This document shows positions 10,377-18,775 of a stretch of 64,000 nt of DNA, one piece after another. The stretch is from an uncultured Acidobacteriota bacterium (GTDB lineage: Bacteria; Acidobacteriota; Blastocatellia; Pyrinomonadales; Pyrinomonadaceae). Location: the NCBI GenBank assembly GCA_937873515.1, contig CALMYB010000010.1:248001-312000 (forward strand), given 5' to 3'. The position numbers and the translations under genes were made by a program. Numbering within the stretch: the first letter of the stretch is position 1; every line of letters starts with the position of its first letter. The notes below the pieces were generated by a model that had not been told where the DNA came from, made no database searches, and was given only the letters and a program-made list of their open reading frames with translations.

Positions 10377-11846
10377 ATGGCATCATCCGGAGTTTACAAA
10401 AGAGCGATCTCATTGATAGTCTTCGTTGCGATTGTCGGAACGATCCTGACCTTGATGGGTCTTTTTGAGAAGGATATCGAGACGTTCCTGGCGGATCATC
10501 GCATTCCGATAACTGCGATAAGCACGATCATCAAGATCGTCACGATCGTCCTCTCGATGCTGATCGTGATAGGGATCGTGCGTTTTGCGGCGTTCCTGAT
10601 GATGCGGGCGGCCGTTAAGCGTTCGGCACAGCCAGGTGTTTCGTCGCTCCTTAAGACCGTCCTTTCGATCATTGTTTACATAATCGCTTTTGTGCTGATC
10701 TTCCAGAACCAGTATCAGGACGTTCAGCTTTCTGCACTGTTTACCGGTTCGACGATCGTCGGTATCGTCGTCGGCCTCGCCCTCCAGGACACCCTAGGCA
10801 ACCTTTTCGCCGGCATTGCGATGCAGGCCGACCAGCCTTTTCAGGTAGGTGACGTGATCTCGATCCAAAATCGAGGAATGGGGATCGTCGAAGGCGTTTC
10901 ATGGCGAGGCGTCAAGATCCGCACGTTCCAGAATAAGCTCCTGATAATCAGCAACTCGGTCCTTGGTAAAGAGACGATCGAAGTCGCCCCGCGTGATAAT
11001 CTGAACGCCCGTGTCGTATTCTTCAATACCGCTTATTCATATTCACCTTCGCGAACGGGCACGGTCGTGCGCGAGACCCTACGATTTACCGAGAACATCT
11101 CTCGAAAGCGTCATCCGGTCGTAAGAATACGGAACTTCGGAGACAGCAGTCTCGATTGGGAAGTGAAATACTGGATCGAGGACTATACTCGCCACGCGGA
11201 TACGGACGCTCTTGTCCGTGAACGCATCTGGTACGCCTTCCAGCGTGAAAAAATCGAATTTGCATTTCCGACGAGGACGCTTGTCAATCAGGAAGCCCCA
11301 GCGGAAGTCCCGCCCGAAGAAAAGGTAACGCGTCGTTCGGTGCAGCTAGCGCGGATCCCGGTCTTTGCACCCCTGTCGGAGAGCGAGATCGAACGGCTTG
11401 CAGCAAATGCGAAATCTCGTGTTTACGCAGCAGGCGAATCCATAGTTGAACAGGGCGCCGATGGCACGTCGATGTTCGTCATTGTGCGCGGCTCAGTGAA
11501 TGTCGTTCTGCGACGCGGTCAAAAGGTCGAGGTCATCAATTCGCTTGGCGAAGATGATTTCTTTGGCGAGATGAGTCTCTTGACCGGCCAGCCGAGATCC
11601 GCGACGGTGGTCGCGACAAGCGAGACCGAAGTTCTTCAGATCGGAAAACGGGCTTTGAAGCCAATACTCGCAAATAATGAGGCGTTGGTCCTCGCCGTCT
11701 CAGAACGCATTCAAGAGCGCCTAAAGAAACTTAATGAAACAGAGAGCGTTCCGGGTGAGGTACCGGCGGTGGATCAAAAGTCAGCGGGAATGATCCGCTC
11801 GATTCGAAAATTCTTTGGGTTGAGCGGCGAAAAGGGCGATCAATAA
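10377..11846 (+). CDS. MscS-type mechanosensitive channel with cyclic-nucleotide-binding domain
   Basis: A 489-residue fusion. Residues about 10-150 hold three to four membrane segments including a pore helix like MscS TM3 (GSTIVGIVVGLALQDTLGNLFAGI), followed by the MscS beta domain (PFQVGDVISIQNRGMGIVEGVSWRGVKIRT) and the alpha/beta domain ending DALVRERIWYAFQREKIEFAFPTRT. From about residue 325 a cyclic-nucleotide-binding fold follows (IPVFAPLSESEIERLA...GESIVEQGADGTSMFVIVRGSV...FFGEMSLLTGQPRSATVVA). The phosphate-binding cassette FGEMSLLTGQPRSATV keeps the Gly-Glu and Arg-Ser/Ala-Thr positions, so a nucleotide could bind. Translationally close-coupled to the Nramp-like transporter. Confidence 0.93.
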   Translation: MASSGVYKRAISLIVFVAIVGTILTLMGLFEKDIETFLADHRIPITAISTIIKIVTIVLSMLIVIGIVRFAAFLMMRAAVKRSAQPGVSSLLKTVLSIIVYIIAFVLIFQNQYQDVQLSALFTGSTIVGIVVGLALQDTLGNLFAGIAMQADQPFQVGDVISIQNRGMGIVEGVSWRGVKIRTFQNKLLIISNSVLGKETIEVAPRDNLNARVVFFNTAYSYSPSRTGTVVRETLRFTENISRKRHPVVRIRNFGDSSLDWEVKYWIEDYTRHADTDALVRERIWYAFQREKIEFAFPTRTLVNQEAPAEVPPEEKVTRRSVQLARIPVFAPLSESEIERLAANAKSRVYAAGESIVEQGADGTSMFVIVRGSVNVVLRRGQKVEVINSLGEDDFFGEMSLLTGQPRSATVVATSETEVLQIGKRALKPILANNEALVLAVSERIQERLKKLNETESVPGEVPAVDQKSAGMIRSIRKFFGLSGEKGDQ

Positions 11847-11862
11847 CGCCGAACTCGCTTAG

Positions 11863-12165
11863 CTATTTTTTGTCTGCTGCGGGCTTAGCTTCTTTTTTCT
11901 CGGCTTTTTCGGCCTTCTCGTCCGTGGCCTTCTTTTCCGAGCATTCAGTTTGAACCTTACGCCCTAGGTCGTTCATAGCTTCGACCGCTTTATCGACCAA
12001 CTTCGACGAATTATTTACGACATAATTGATCGTCTCGCCGATCGTGACGGCTTCCATCTTAAAAAGGCGAGAGAATTTTTCATCCAGCGGCAGAGCCTCA
12101 AATTCGGCCTCAAAGGCTTCTTTCCCTTTCGACGATCCATTTTCGGTCTTTTCTTTTTCACTCAT
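11863..12165 (-). CDS. Small charged protein of unknown function
   Basis: A 100-residue cytoplasmic protein. The middle (FEALPLDEKFSRLFKMEAVTIGETINYVVNNSSKLVDKAVEAMNDLGRKVQ) is helical and probably forms a short bundle or coiled coil; the C-terminus is a Lys/Glu/Ala-rich low-complexity tail (KAEKAEKKEAKPAADKK). No motif was recognised. AGGA lies close upstream of the ATG at 12165. It lies 103 bases downstream of fur on the same strand and may share its transcript. Confidence 0.65.
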   Translation of the reverse strand: MSEKEKTENGSSKGKEAFEAEFEALPLDEKFSRLFKMEAVTIGETINYVVNNSSKLVDKAVEAMNDLGRKVQTECSEKKATDEKAEKAEKKEAKPAADKK

Positions 12166-12268
12166 TTCCTGTGGTCGCTCCTTGGTCCCTCAACAACGGA
12201 TGCCGAGCCCTGACCATAACTACGATGCGGCCGGTCGCATTGTTCCCACTTTTGGCGGTTCGAAAGGA

Positions 12269-12817
12269 TCAACCGTTCCCGACCGTCGTCTTAACACGAA
12301 CCCGAGGCTGTGCTCCGGAAGGTGCTGCCGGCGCTGAGTCTTTTTTCATGCTGCATTCACGGCAAGTTCCCCAGAGCCTCAGACTGTGGTGGGTCGGCGT
12401 AAAATCGAACTTTGCGGCGGCCTGATCCTGAAGGTGTTCGATCTCCTCTGAGACAAACTCGATCACAAGGCCGCATCCCGTGCAGATCATATGATCATGG
12501 TGCGCATGGTTGTAGTGGTGCTCAAAATAAGTCTTATTGTCACCAAAACGGACTTCGCGTGCGAGCCCCGCCTCTGTCAAAAGCCGCAGCGTCCGATATA
12601 CCGTTGTGTGCCCGACGGAGTCGTCCTTCTTCTGAACAAGCCGATGCAGGTCTTCAATGGTCAAATGTTCTTCCGTACCGAGAAACGTCTCCATGATCAG
12701 TTCCCGCTGATCAGTTCGACGCAATCCCGCCGCTTGAATATACTCAAGAAAAATTGCCCGCTCGTTTGAAAACTTGTCCTTTCCTCTCGACATCGCTTTA
12801 TGGTTAGATGTTATCAC
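12269..12817 (-). CDS. fur: Fur-family metal-responsive repressor
   Basis: A Fur-superfamily DNA-binding repressor, 182 residues from a GTG at 12817, or 174 from the ATG at 12793. The winged helix is at about 25-95 (GLRRTDQRELIMETFLG...LHRLVQKKDDSVGHTTVYRTLRLLTEAGL). The metal region has HHYNHAHHDHMICTGCG, and a second CxxC, TCRECS, which together make the structural zinc site. The residues do not decide between Fur, PerR and Zur. The GTG start overlaps the stop of the upstream DUF2520 gene (GTGA), so the two are translationally coupled. The C-terminus carries an Ala/Pro-rich extension (APAAPSGAQPRVRVKT). Confidence 0.92.
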   Translation of the reverse strand: MITSNHKAMSRGKDKFSNERAIFLEYIQAAGLRRTDQRELIMETFLGTEEHLTIEDLHRLVQKKDDSVGHTTVYRTLRLLTEAGLAREVRFGDNKTYFEHHYNHAHHDHMICTGCGLVIEFVSEEIEHLQDQAAAKFDFTPTHHSLRLWGTCRECSMKKDSAPAAPSGAQPRVRVKTTVGNG

Positions 12818-13668
12818 TTCGCGCCAAGGATTGCCGATATAGCCTGAATGTCACCTTCGGAAACGCCATTTTTCCTTGCAAGATCAAGCGATCGCAGGCC
12901 GAGCACGCAATAGGCTTCTCCAAACTCGGGATGACTCGAATTACGAATGGCATTGAGGTTCTGCTCAACCGTTTCGCGGTCACCGCGGGCAAATGGCCCG
13001 GTTAGCGCCGCTTCGGGCGAGGATGCACTGAGGTTTGCCGCCGTACTCACGACAAGAGGTGCTAACACGTCGCGAACTTCGTCGAGCGAGACGCCGCATT
13101 CTGCCAAAAGCTCCAGGCTCTCGGAAAACAGAGCTACAAGATGGCCGGCCGACATCACGGCCGCGGCGTGATACAAGGCCTTCTTATCGGGAGCGATCAT
13201 GAAACTGCGCCCACCGAGTACACCGACAAGCTCTTTCGCGTTTTGACATGCCTTTTCATCACCCTCGATACAAAAGAAAGCTCCGGCCAGCTTGTCAGCT
13301 CCAACGACTGGGTCACTAATGGAGATAAGCGGATGCAATGAACCGACTGAAGCGCCGGCCTCGCGGAGTGACGCAAGGATCTCCGACGAGCGCGAACCGC
13401 TTGTATGCAAAACAACGCAGCCGGGCCTTAGATGCGCCTTCAACGTCTCCGCCACAATCTCGATCTGTGAATCGGTAACGGCGATTATAGCAGTGCCGGA
13501 TACAACGTCGTCCGGCCTTAACGGCCTTGGGAGCACCGATTCAACCGGTTCTCTTCCCGCAGTTCGAGCGATCATGCGGTTTACGGGCGACCACTTTCGT
13601 CCGAACGCAATAGCCAATGCCCTTCCAACACGTCCGTCGCCAACGATGTCTATATCAGGTTTCACCAC
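12814..13668 (-). CDS. Rossmann-fold DUF2520 protein
   Basis: A 284-residue protein with an N-terminal NAD(P)-binding Rossmann fold (DIVGDGRVGRALAIAF, GxGxxGxxLA-like) and a C-terminal helical domain of the DUF2520 type (LYHAAAVMSAGHLVALFSESLELLAECG, then ALTGPFARGDRETVEQNL). The architecture resembles pyrroline-5-carboxylate reductase and 6-phosphogluconate dehydrogenase-like enzymes, with the conserved LHTSGS and SLHPL motifs of this family, but the substrate is unknown. The start is one of two adjacent GTG codons (13668 or 13665). It overlaps fur by 4 bases downstream and follows the large ATPase gene by 21 bases, suggesting one transcript. Confidence 0.88.
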   Translation of the reverse strand: MVKPDIDIVGDGRVGRALAIAFGRKWSPVNRMIARTAGREPVESVLPRPLRPDDVVSGTAIIAVTDSQIEIVAETLKAHLRPGCVVLHTSGSRSSEILASLREAGASVGSLHPLISISDPVVGADKLAGAFFCIEGDEKACQNAKELVGVLGGRSFMIAPDKKALYHAAAVMSAGHLVALFSESLELLAECGVSLDEVRDVLAPLVVSTAANLSASSPEAALTGPFARGDRETVEQNLNAIRNSSHPEFGEAYCVLGLRSLDLARKNGVSEGDIQAISAILGAK

Positions 13669-13689
13669 CTGAAAATAATAGCAGAGGTT

Positions 13690-16600
13690 CTAGGTAAGCG
13701 AGTCGATTATCGCGTCGATCTCGGAAGGTTCGGGTGTAAACGCAGACATGTTATCGACGCCCTCGCCGGACGGCATCGACGGAAGCGAACTCAAGAGGCC
13801 GAGTTCCTCAACGGTTAACCGTCGAAGGTCGTTCTCATTCTCGACCAACTTCTTTAAAGATGCTCCAATAGCTTCTGAATTCGTCTCGGATGCCAAGGCG
13901 AGAATGTCGTCAATGCGAACTCGCAGCGAGCGTCGATATTCGAACAATGCAGTATTGATCATCTGCCAGAGATCGCGCGGCTTGTCCCCGATAGCTTCGG
14001 CTTCCAGGAGCGAGAACCCGCATCCGCATCCAGGCGATGCAGCCAGCTCATTTTCGACATTTCGGTTGCAATCGAGGCGCTTCATGGCATCGATCGCTCC
14101 GCCGACATATATCTTCCGCATCGCATCAAAGGTCGGAATGCCCGAGAGCGTTTCAAATTCCCACCAAACATCCGTCGTCTTGACCTGCTGAAGTTTCTCG
14201 CGAATATCCGCTTCTGCCGGGATCGCATTATGCAGATCGACAAAGTGTCGCGCATAAAGCTTTTGGTACCGGCTCCACTGATTCGCGATCAGCCGCGAGA
14301 CCTCAGGGTCGTGATCACTAAGGTCCGAAGTTACAAAGTCCCAGAGGTAGGCACGCAAATTATCGATCTCGGCTTCGCCGGTCGGTTCCGACTTTGCAAG
14401 GTATGACACGGTTCTTTCCCGAATTTCGAAACCGGCAAGGAACTCTTCGATCAGGATGAGATCGTCCGATCGGCGGGAAAATTCGCTCTCCTGATCCGCA
14501 AAGGCATCAGCGATCCGCGTTAGGCAGTCCTCGCACGACAATTCGCCGGAGCGCAATCGATCGATACTTCCGGCGACCGACTCGAAAGACTTTATCGAAG
14601 ACGACGCACGCCATGTCCGTGTCGTTAGCGAACACTCGTCCACGTCCGCATACCTTGCCGCGACGGAAGAGGTCCGCCAGTCAGCCTGCCAGATCGCCAG
14701 TGCCTGTTTGATCGCCTCGGCATCGCTTTCTCTGGAAACCGAAAGCGTCTCATCAGCCCCCGTCAGCAAATGCAGCCAGCGGCCAAGCCGTTCAACAGAG
14801 ATGCCGGAACCAACAGGCCGGGCAACCGCAACGATGTCATCCCAGCTGACCTTGAGGTCCAAAGAGCGATGGTTGATCCGGTCCGCACGGGTCGTGACGA
14901 ACTCGATCATTCTTGCCGCGACCATTGCCGAAAGGATCAATTGAACGGATTCTGCAACCAAGCCAAACGGTTCTTTTGCCAATGCGGCATGGACGTCAGA
15001 TATCTTCGCCGACGGATCTGACGCAGAATCGACCAGTTCAAGTACGATACGGACGGTTTCGAGGCGGCGGAGTTCCTCGGCATCTGCCGGTGACGGACCC
15101 GTTTCGCCTCGCGTCGCTATCCCCAACGGCAGACAGCAGTCCGCCGCAAGTCGCAATAAGTTGTCATCGGCGGTCGCGGAACCTGTAAAGAAGCCCGAAA
15201 CAATCGTCGAAACTTCCTTCGGCCCAACGACGTGCGGAAAGATCGGATGATCAGGAAAGCGAGTTTCAAAAAGCGGCTCCAGCATAATGCTGAAGAGCTG
15301 AGAAAGTGTCGCCGCCCCTCGAGCATCCTCCGTCAGATTGTATTCAAATCCGCCGATCGAGAGCATCGCCTGGTCCAGGAAAACTCGTTGGAAGCCCTTT
15401 GCGGTCGATGCCGCATGGGTCTGAATGGCCGTCGCCAGATGTTCCTTGTGCTCACTCCTGATCGTCGGGTCGTTCTGGAGAAGCCAGTACCGGGCAAACG
15501 CATCGCGATCGCTCGCGACGATCGAGCCGGGTATCCATCCAACTGACATCGGATCCGAACTTGCCGCCTGGCCCGCTTCTGCAGCTACGATCACCGTCCA
15601 GTCTTGCGAGCCAGCGGACGATCGAGGGTTCCCGTTTTCGACTTTCCATTGCAGCTGCCCTTTCCGAACGCCGCCCCGCCAAAGCAAGAACGCGTCCGCT
15701 TCGTCTGCTAGCCGCCCGTCGGACTCGTCAACTGGGAAGCTAAAGTCCGGAAATCTTTCGGATAGAAGCCGCTTCAGTACTGCGTCGATCTGGGCCGGAC
15801 CGACCTTCTCAATGGCGTCCTGCAAGGCGAGTTTTAGACCGTCCTTGGCATCAAGGCGGAAGCTGTAACGATTTTGTCCTGAGGAATCAGACTCCGTCTT
15901 AATACCGTCCGGGGCCGCCGCCGCAAAGGCGACAAGGACGCTCTCGATCTCCCCAACGGCAGCCGACGGATCCCCTTCGTCGAAGATCAACATAGAAGCG
16001 CCTATCTCAGCCGCCGTCGAGCCTTCGTCGCTGAGGGAGAAAAGCATCATGCCCTTCAAGACAAGCTTCGCATGCAAACGTTTGACAACAGGCTGCTTTG
16101 CGACAACCTCCGTACTTAGACGGTCGTAGATCTCAAAAGCCGCAGAAAGGACATCGACCTTTCTAAGGCTTTTCTCAACGCTGTCAAAAACCTCATCCGG
16201 AGCGATCAAGGAGTTCGCTGGCCGCCCCATGATCCTCGCCCCGGCTTCAGAAGCAAACCCAAGAAGTGCGAACTCGTGCAAATAAAGGCGAATGAACGGA
16301 GCGACCTCCATTATTGCCGGATGCAATGGAAACAAAGCGCTGAAACGCTGTTCACTCCATCTAAAACCGGGGACAACAGCTCGGTAGTAGTTGTAGATCT
16401 CGTGGATCACGCTGTTCGAGCGCGGAAATTTTGGGAAAATATGTGCATCGACGATCTTGTAGAGATGCTCGAGGTCAAGATAGTCGATCGAATAAGAACG
16501 AGTGATCGCGGCATTTGCGCCATCAGCGCCCGCAATGTCGTCATCGAGAGCAACGCAAACAAGAAAGCCCCTCTTCTTAGCGATCTCTGCGATCTCGCCC

Positions 16601-17148
16601 AGCATGGGGCCGTCATCGCGGCTGACCCGTTCGGACCTGTCCAACGACGTATCGATAAGTACGACAAGCGATGCATCGGCACCAAAAGTTTGGGCGGATT
16701 CGAGCAATTCAACCAGATCCGAGCTTAATACGGCGCGTGAGATGCCGGTTGCTTCTGCAATGCCTGTCTGTAACTCGGCAACAAGGGATTCCTCGGTGCC
16801 GCGGAACGCCCAAACGACGTTAAATTTTCGCCGTCCAAGACCGTGCGCCGCACTGTCAACATGTGAATCTCCGGCACGGGACCTTAAGTCCGCATTTCCA
16901 ACGATCGCGCCGAACGTACTTAGAAAATGGCTCTTACCAACTCCACGGAAACCCGCAAGTGCATTCGCCGTACCATTTCCATCTGAAACATGGCAAGCTT
17001 TCTCGATCCATTTCGCCATCAGATCCGACGTAACGTCCGTAAATCGATAGCTTGCGAGAGCCTTTGCAGGCTCGCGTGCATACTCGTAATTGCTCGAATA
17101 CTGCCGCAATTCAACGAGATCCTTTACCTTCTGTTCGATGCGCTTCAT
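13690..17148 (-). CDS. Large P-loop ATPase resembling BREX PglY/BrxC
   Basis: A 1152-residue protein. The Walker A motif is GFRGVGKSH (66-74), preceded by an N-terminal segment reading YRFTDVTSDLMAKWI; GxxGxGKSHFL with this spacing is what I know from the PglY/BrxC-type ATPases of BREX phage-defence systems. A candidate Walker B strand is SLVVLIDTSLD (about 159-169). The C-terminal third carries a Cys cluster (DCNRNV...PGCGCGF) that could bind zinc. No signal peptide or membrane segment. The usual BREX partners (PglX methyltransferase, PglZ phosphatase, Lon-like protease, BrxA/B) are absent here; neighbours are DUF2520, Fur and an M48 protease. The family call is a resemblance; it could be another giant STAND-like or DUF6079-type ATPase. 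Confidence 0.6.
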   Translation of the reverse strand: MKRIEQKVKDLVELRQYSSNYEYAREPAKALASYRFTDVTSDLMAKWIEKACHVSDGNGTANALAGFRGVGKSHFLSTFGAIVGNADLRSRAGDSHVDSAAHGLGRRKFNVVWAFRGTEESLVAELQTGIAEATGISRAVLSSDLVELLESAQTFGADASLVVLIDTSLDRSERVSRDDGPMLGEIAEIAKKRGFLVCVALDDDIAGADGANAAITRSYSIDYLDLEHLYKIVDAHIFPKFPRSNSVIHEIYNYYRAVVPGFRWSEQRFSALFPLHPAIMEVAPFIRLYLHEFALLGFASEAGARIMGRPANSLIAPDEVFDSVEKSLRKVDVLSAAFEIYDRLSTEVVAKQPVVKRLHAKLVLKGMMLFSLSDEGSTAAEIGASMLIFDEGDPSAAVGEIESVLVAFAAAAPDGIKTESDSSGQNRYSFRLDAKDGLKLALQDAIEKVGPAQIDAVLKRLLSERFPDFSFPVDESDGRLADEADAFLLWRGGVRKGQLQWKVENGNPRSSAGSQDWTVIVAAEAGQAASSDPMSVGWIPGSIVASDRDAFARYWLLQNDPTIRSEHKEHLATAIQTHAASTAKGFQRVFLDQAMLSIGGFEYNLTEDARGAATLSQLFSIMLEPLFETRFPDHPIFPHVVGPKEVSTIVSGFFTGSATADDNLLRLAADCCLPLGIATRGETGPSPADAEELRRLETVRIVLELVDSASDPSAKISDVHAALAKEPFGLVAESVQLILSAMVAARMIEFVTTRADRINHRSLDLKVSWDDIVAVARPVGSGISVERLGRWLHLLTGADETLSVSRESDAEAIKQALAIWQADWRTSSVAARYADVDECSLTTRTWRASSSIKSFESVAGSIDRLRSGELSCEDCLTRIADAFADQESEFSRRSDDLILIEEFLAGFEIRERTVSYLAKSEPTGEAEIDNLRAYLWDFVTSDLSDHDPEVSRLIANQWSRYQKLYARHFVDLHNAIPAEADIREKLQQVKTTDVWWEFETLSGIPTFDAMRKIYVGGAIDAMKRLDCNRNVENELAASPGCGCGFSLLEAEAIGDKPRDLWQMINTALFEYRRSLRVRIDDILALASETNSEAIGASLKKLVENENDLRRLTVEELGLLSSLPSMPSGEGVDNMSAFTPEPSEIDAIIDSLT

Positions 17149-17405
17149 AACGGGTTGACTGATCGGAGCAGGCGAGGAAGTATCGAGGGAGAGCGATACC
17201 CAACGTCATTTTAACAAGTTTATTCACGAATTTGAAGAATTTCTTTCATTTTTCGGCTGACGTGAAAAAATAGTCGAAAATCAAGGCAAAGTTCTTGCGT
17301 ATTCGCAACTTATTGAGAAATTCGTGCATCATAACCAACGCGTGGTAAAGTCTAATTATCCTTAAGACCATTTAGCAGACAGCGGTCATTGCAGGAGGCA
17401 TTTCG

Positions 17406-18584
17406 ATGTCAAGCAGTAAGTTTAGAACGGCAGCGGCCTTTTTTGCCGCATTCAGTATTTGGACGGCCTTGGTCGGCGCCGTTCCCCTTGGAGTTTACGG
17501 ACAGACCGCTGAGAAACCGACAGCGAAAGCGGACGAGTCAAAGAAGGCGGCCGAACCGACACCTTCACCGACGCCGACACACTCCGCCGAACCTCTTTCG
17601 GCAAAGGACGACCCGGCGCAGATAGGCAAGCGGAACATCAACGGCGGCTCTGACAAGCTTTTCGGCTGGTTGGGCGGATCCCAGGCAAAGGAGGTCCAGA
17701 TCGGTCGGAGGCTTGCTGCCGAAGTCGAGCAGCAGGCGAAAATGGTCGATGATCCGATCGTCACCGAATACGTTAACCGTGTTGGGCAGAACATCGTCCT
17801 GCACTCGGATGCAAAGATCCCGTTCACTATCAAGGTCATCGACAGCGACGAGGTAAATGCTTTTGCACTTCCCGGCGGTTTCTTCTTTGTAAATAAAGGC
17901 CTTATCCTGGCCGCGGACAATGAAGCCGAACTTGCGGGCGTTATGGCCCACGAGATCGCACACGTAGCAGCACGCCACGCGATGGAAAATCAAGGCAAAG
18001 GCAAACTCCTGCAGTACGGCATCCTCGGAGGTCTCATTATGACCGGCGGCATCGCCGGTGCAGTGCTGCAGAACACTGCCGGCCTGGGGCAAATGCTTGC
18101 GTTCTTTAAGTTTACGCGGGGTGCGGAAGAGGAAGCGGATCGCCTCGGTGTTCAATACCTTTACGCGGCCGGCTATGATCCGACCGCGATGTCCACGATG
18201 TTCGAAAAGCTCGCTTCGCAGAACAAAAAGAAGCCGGGCTCGCTCTCAAAGCTCTTTATGAGCCATCCGCCTGCACTCGAACGCCGTGACGACAGCCTTA
18301 GCCTAGTCGCGCGATTCCCGGAAAAAGAAGAGTACATAATCAGCACATCTGAGTTTCAGAGGGTAAAGGAGCACCTGATGAAGATCACGAACGCTAAGGC
18401 CGGGATCAAGGGCGATTTCGATGAGGCTGACCAAGGTCCGCCAACTTTGAAGAAACGACAGCCGACGCCCGATGAACCTGACGCCGCGGATTCGAGCAGC
18501 AGTTCGCAAGACAGCGGGCCGCCAAAGCTCCAGAAACGTAACGAGCCGACGTCGCCTAACCCATCAGCAACACCTGATCAATAG
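17406..18584 (+). CDS. M48-family zinc metallopeptidase, secreted
   Basis: A 392-residue periplasmic protease of the BepA/LoiP-like M48 group, which in other bacteria clears misfolded outer-membrane proteins. A signal peptide (about 1-33) is followed by a Pro/Thr-rich linker. The catalytic motif is HEIAH (His182, Glu183, His186), and the third zinc ligand is a Glu within EEEAD (241-243). SDEVNAFALPGGFFFVNKGL is the conserved substrate-groove strand. The C-terminal 60 residues are low-complexity Pro/Asp/Ser repeats (PTLKKRQPTP, PPKLQKRNEP). The start at 17406 has GGAGG 9 bases upstream. A strong terminator follows at 18617. Confidence 0.93.
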   Translation: MSSSKFRTAAAFFAAFSIWTALVGAVPLGVYGQTAEKPTAKADESKKAAEPTPSPTPTHSAEPLSAKDDPAQIGKRNINGGSDKLFGWLGGSQAKEVQIGRRLAAEVEQQAKMVDDPIVTEYVNRVGQNIVLHSDAKIPFTIKVIDSDEVNAFALPGGFFFVNKGLILAADNEAELAGVMAHEIAHVAARHAMENQGKGKLLQYGILGGLIMTGGIAGAVLQNTAGLGQMLAFFKFTRGAEEEADRLGVQYLYAAGYDPTAMSTMFEKLASQNKKKPGSLSKLFMSHPPALERRDDSLSLVARFPEKEEYIISTSEFQRVKEHLMKITNAKAGIKGDFDEADQGPPTLKKRQPTPDEPDAADSSSSSQDSGPPKLQKRNEPTSPNPSATPDQ

Positions 18585-18616
18585 GCTGCAAAAGCAGTCT
18601 TCTAAGGCTTCCCCGT

Positions 18617-18650
18617 AAGAACCCGTGAGCATCAACTCGCGGGTTCTTTG
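18617..18650 (+). terminator. Intrinsic terminator after the M48 gene
   Basis: AAGAACCCGTGAG and CTCGCGGGTTCTT pair over 13 bp (one G-U) and are followed by TTTG. Confidence 0.75.
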
Positions 18651-18680
18651 TCGCAGTTCGTCGAGAATGCCCACACAGCT

Positions 18681-18716
18681 ATAAAGCCAAGATGAGTAAG
18701 TTCATCTTGGCTTTAT
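18681..18716. terminator. Bidirectional terminator between convergent genes
   Basis: A perfect 15-bp stem, ATAAAGCCAAGATGA / TCATCTTGGCTTTAT, with a 6-base loop lies between the M48 gene (plus) and the BamD-like gene (minus). A/T-rich flanks on both sides fit termination in either direction. Confidence 0.8.
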
Positions 18717-18775
18717 TCATTTTGTCGGCCAGTTGTGTTGTGATTCTAGAAGTTACGGACCCAACCAGAGAATGG

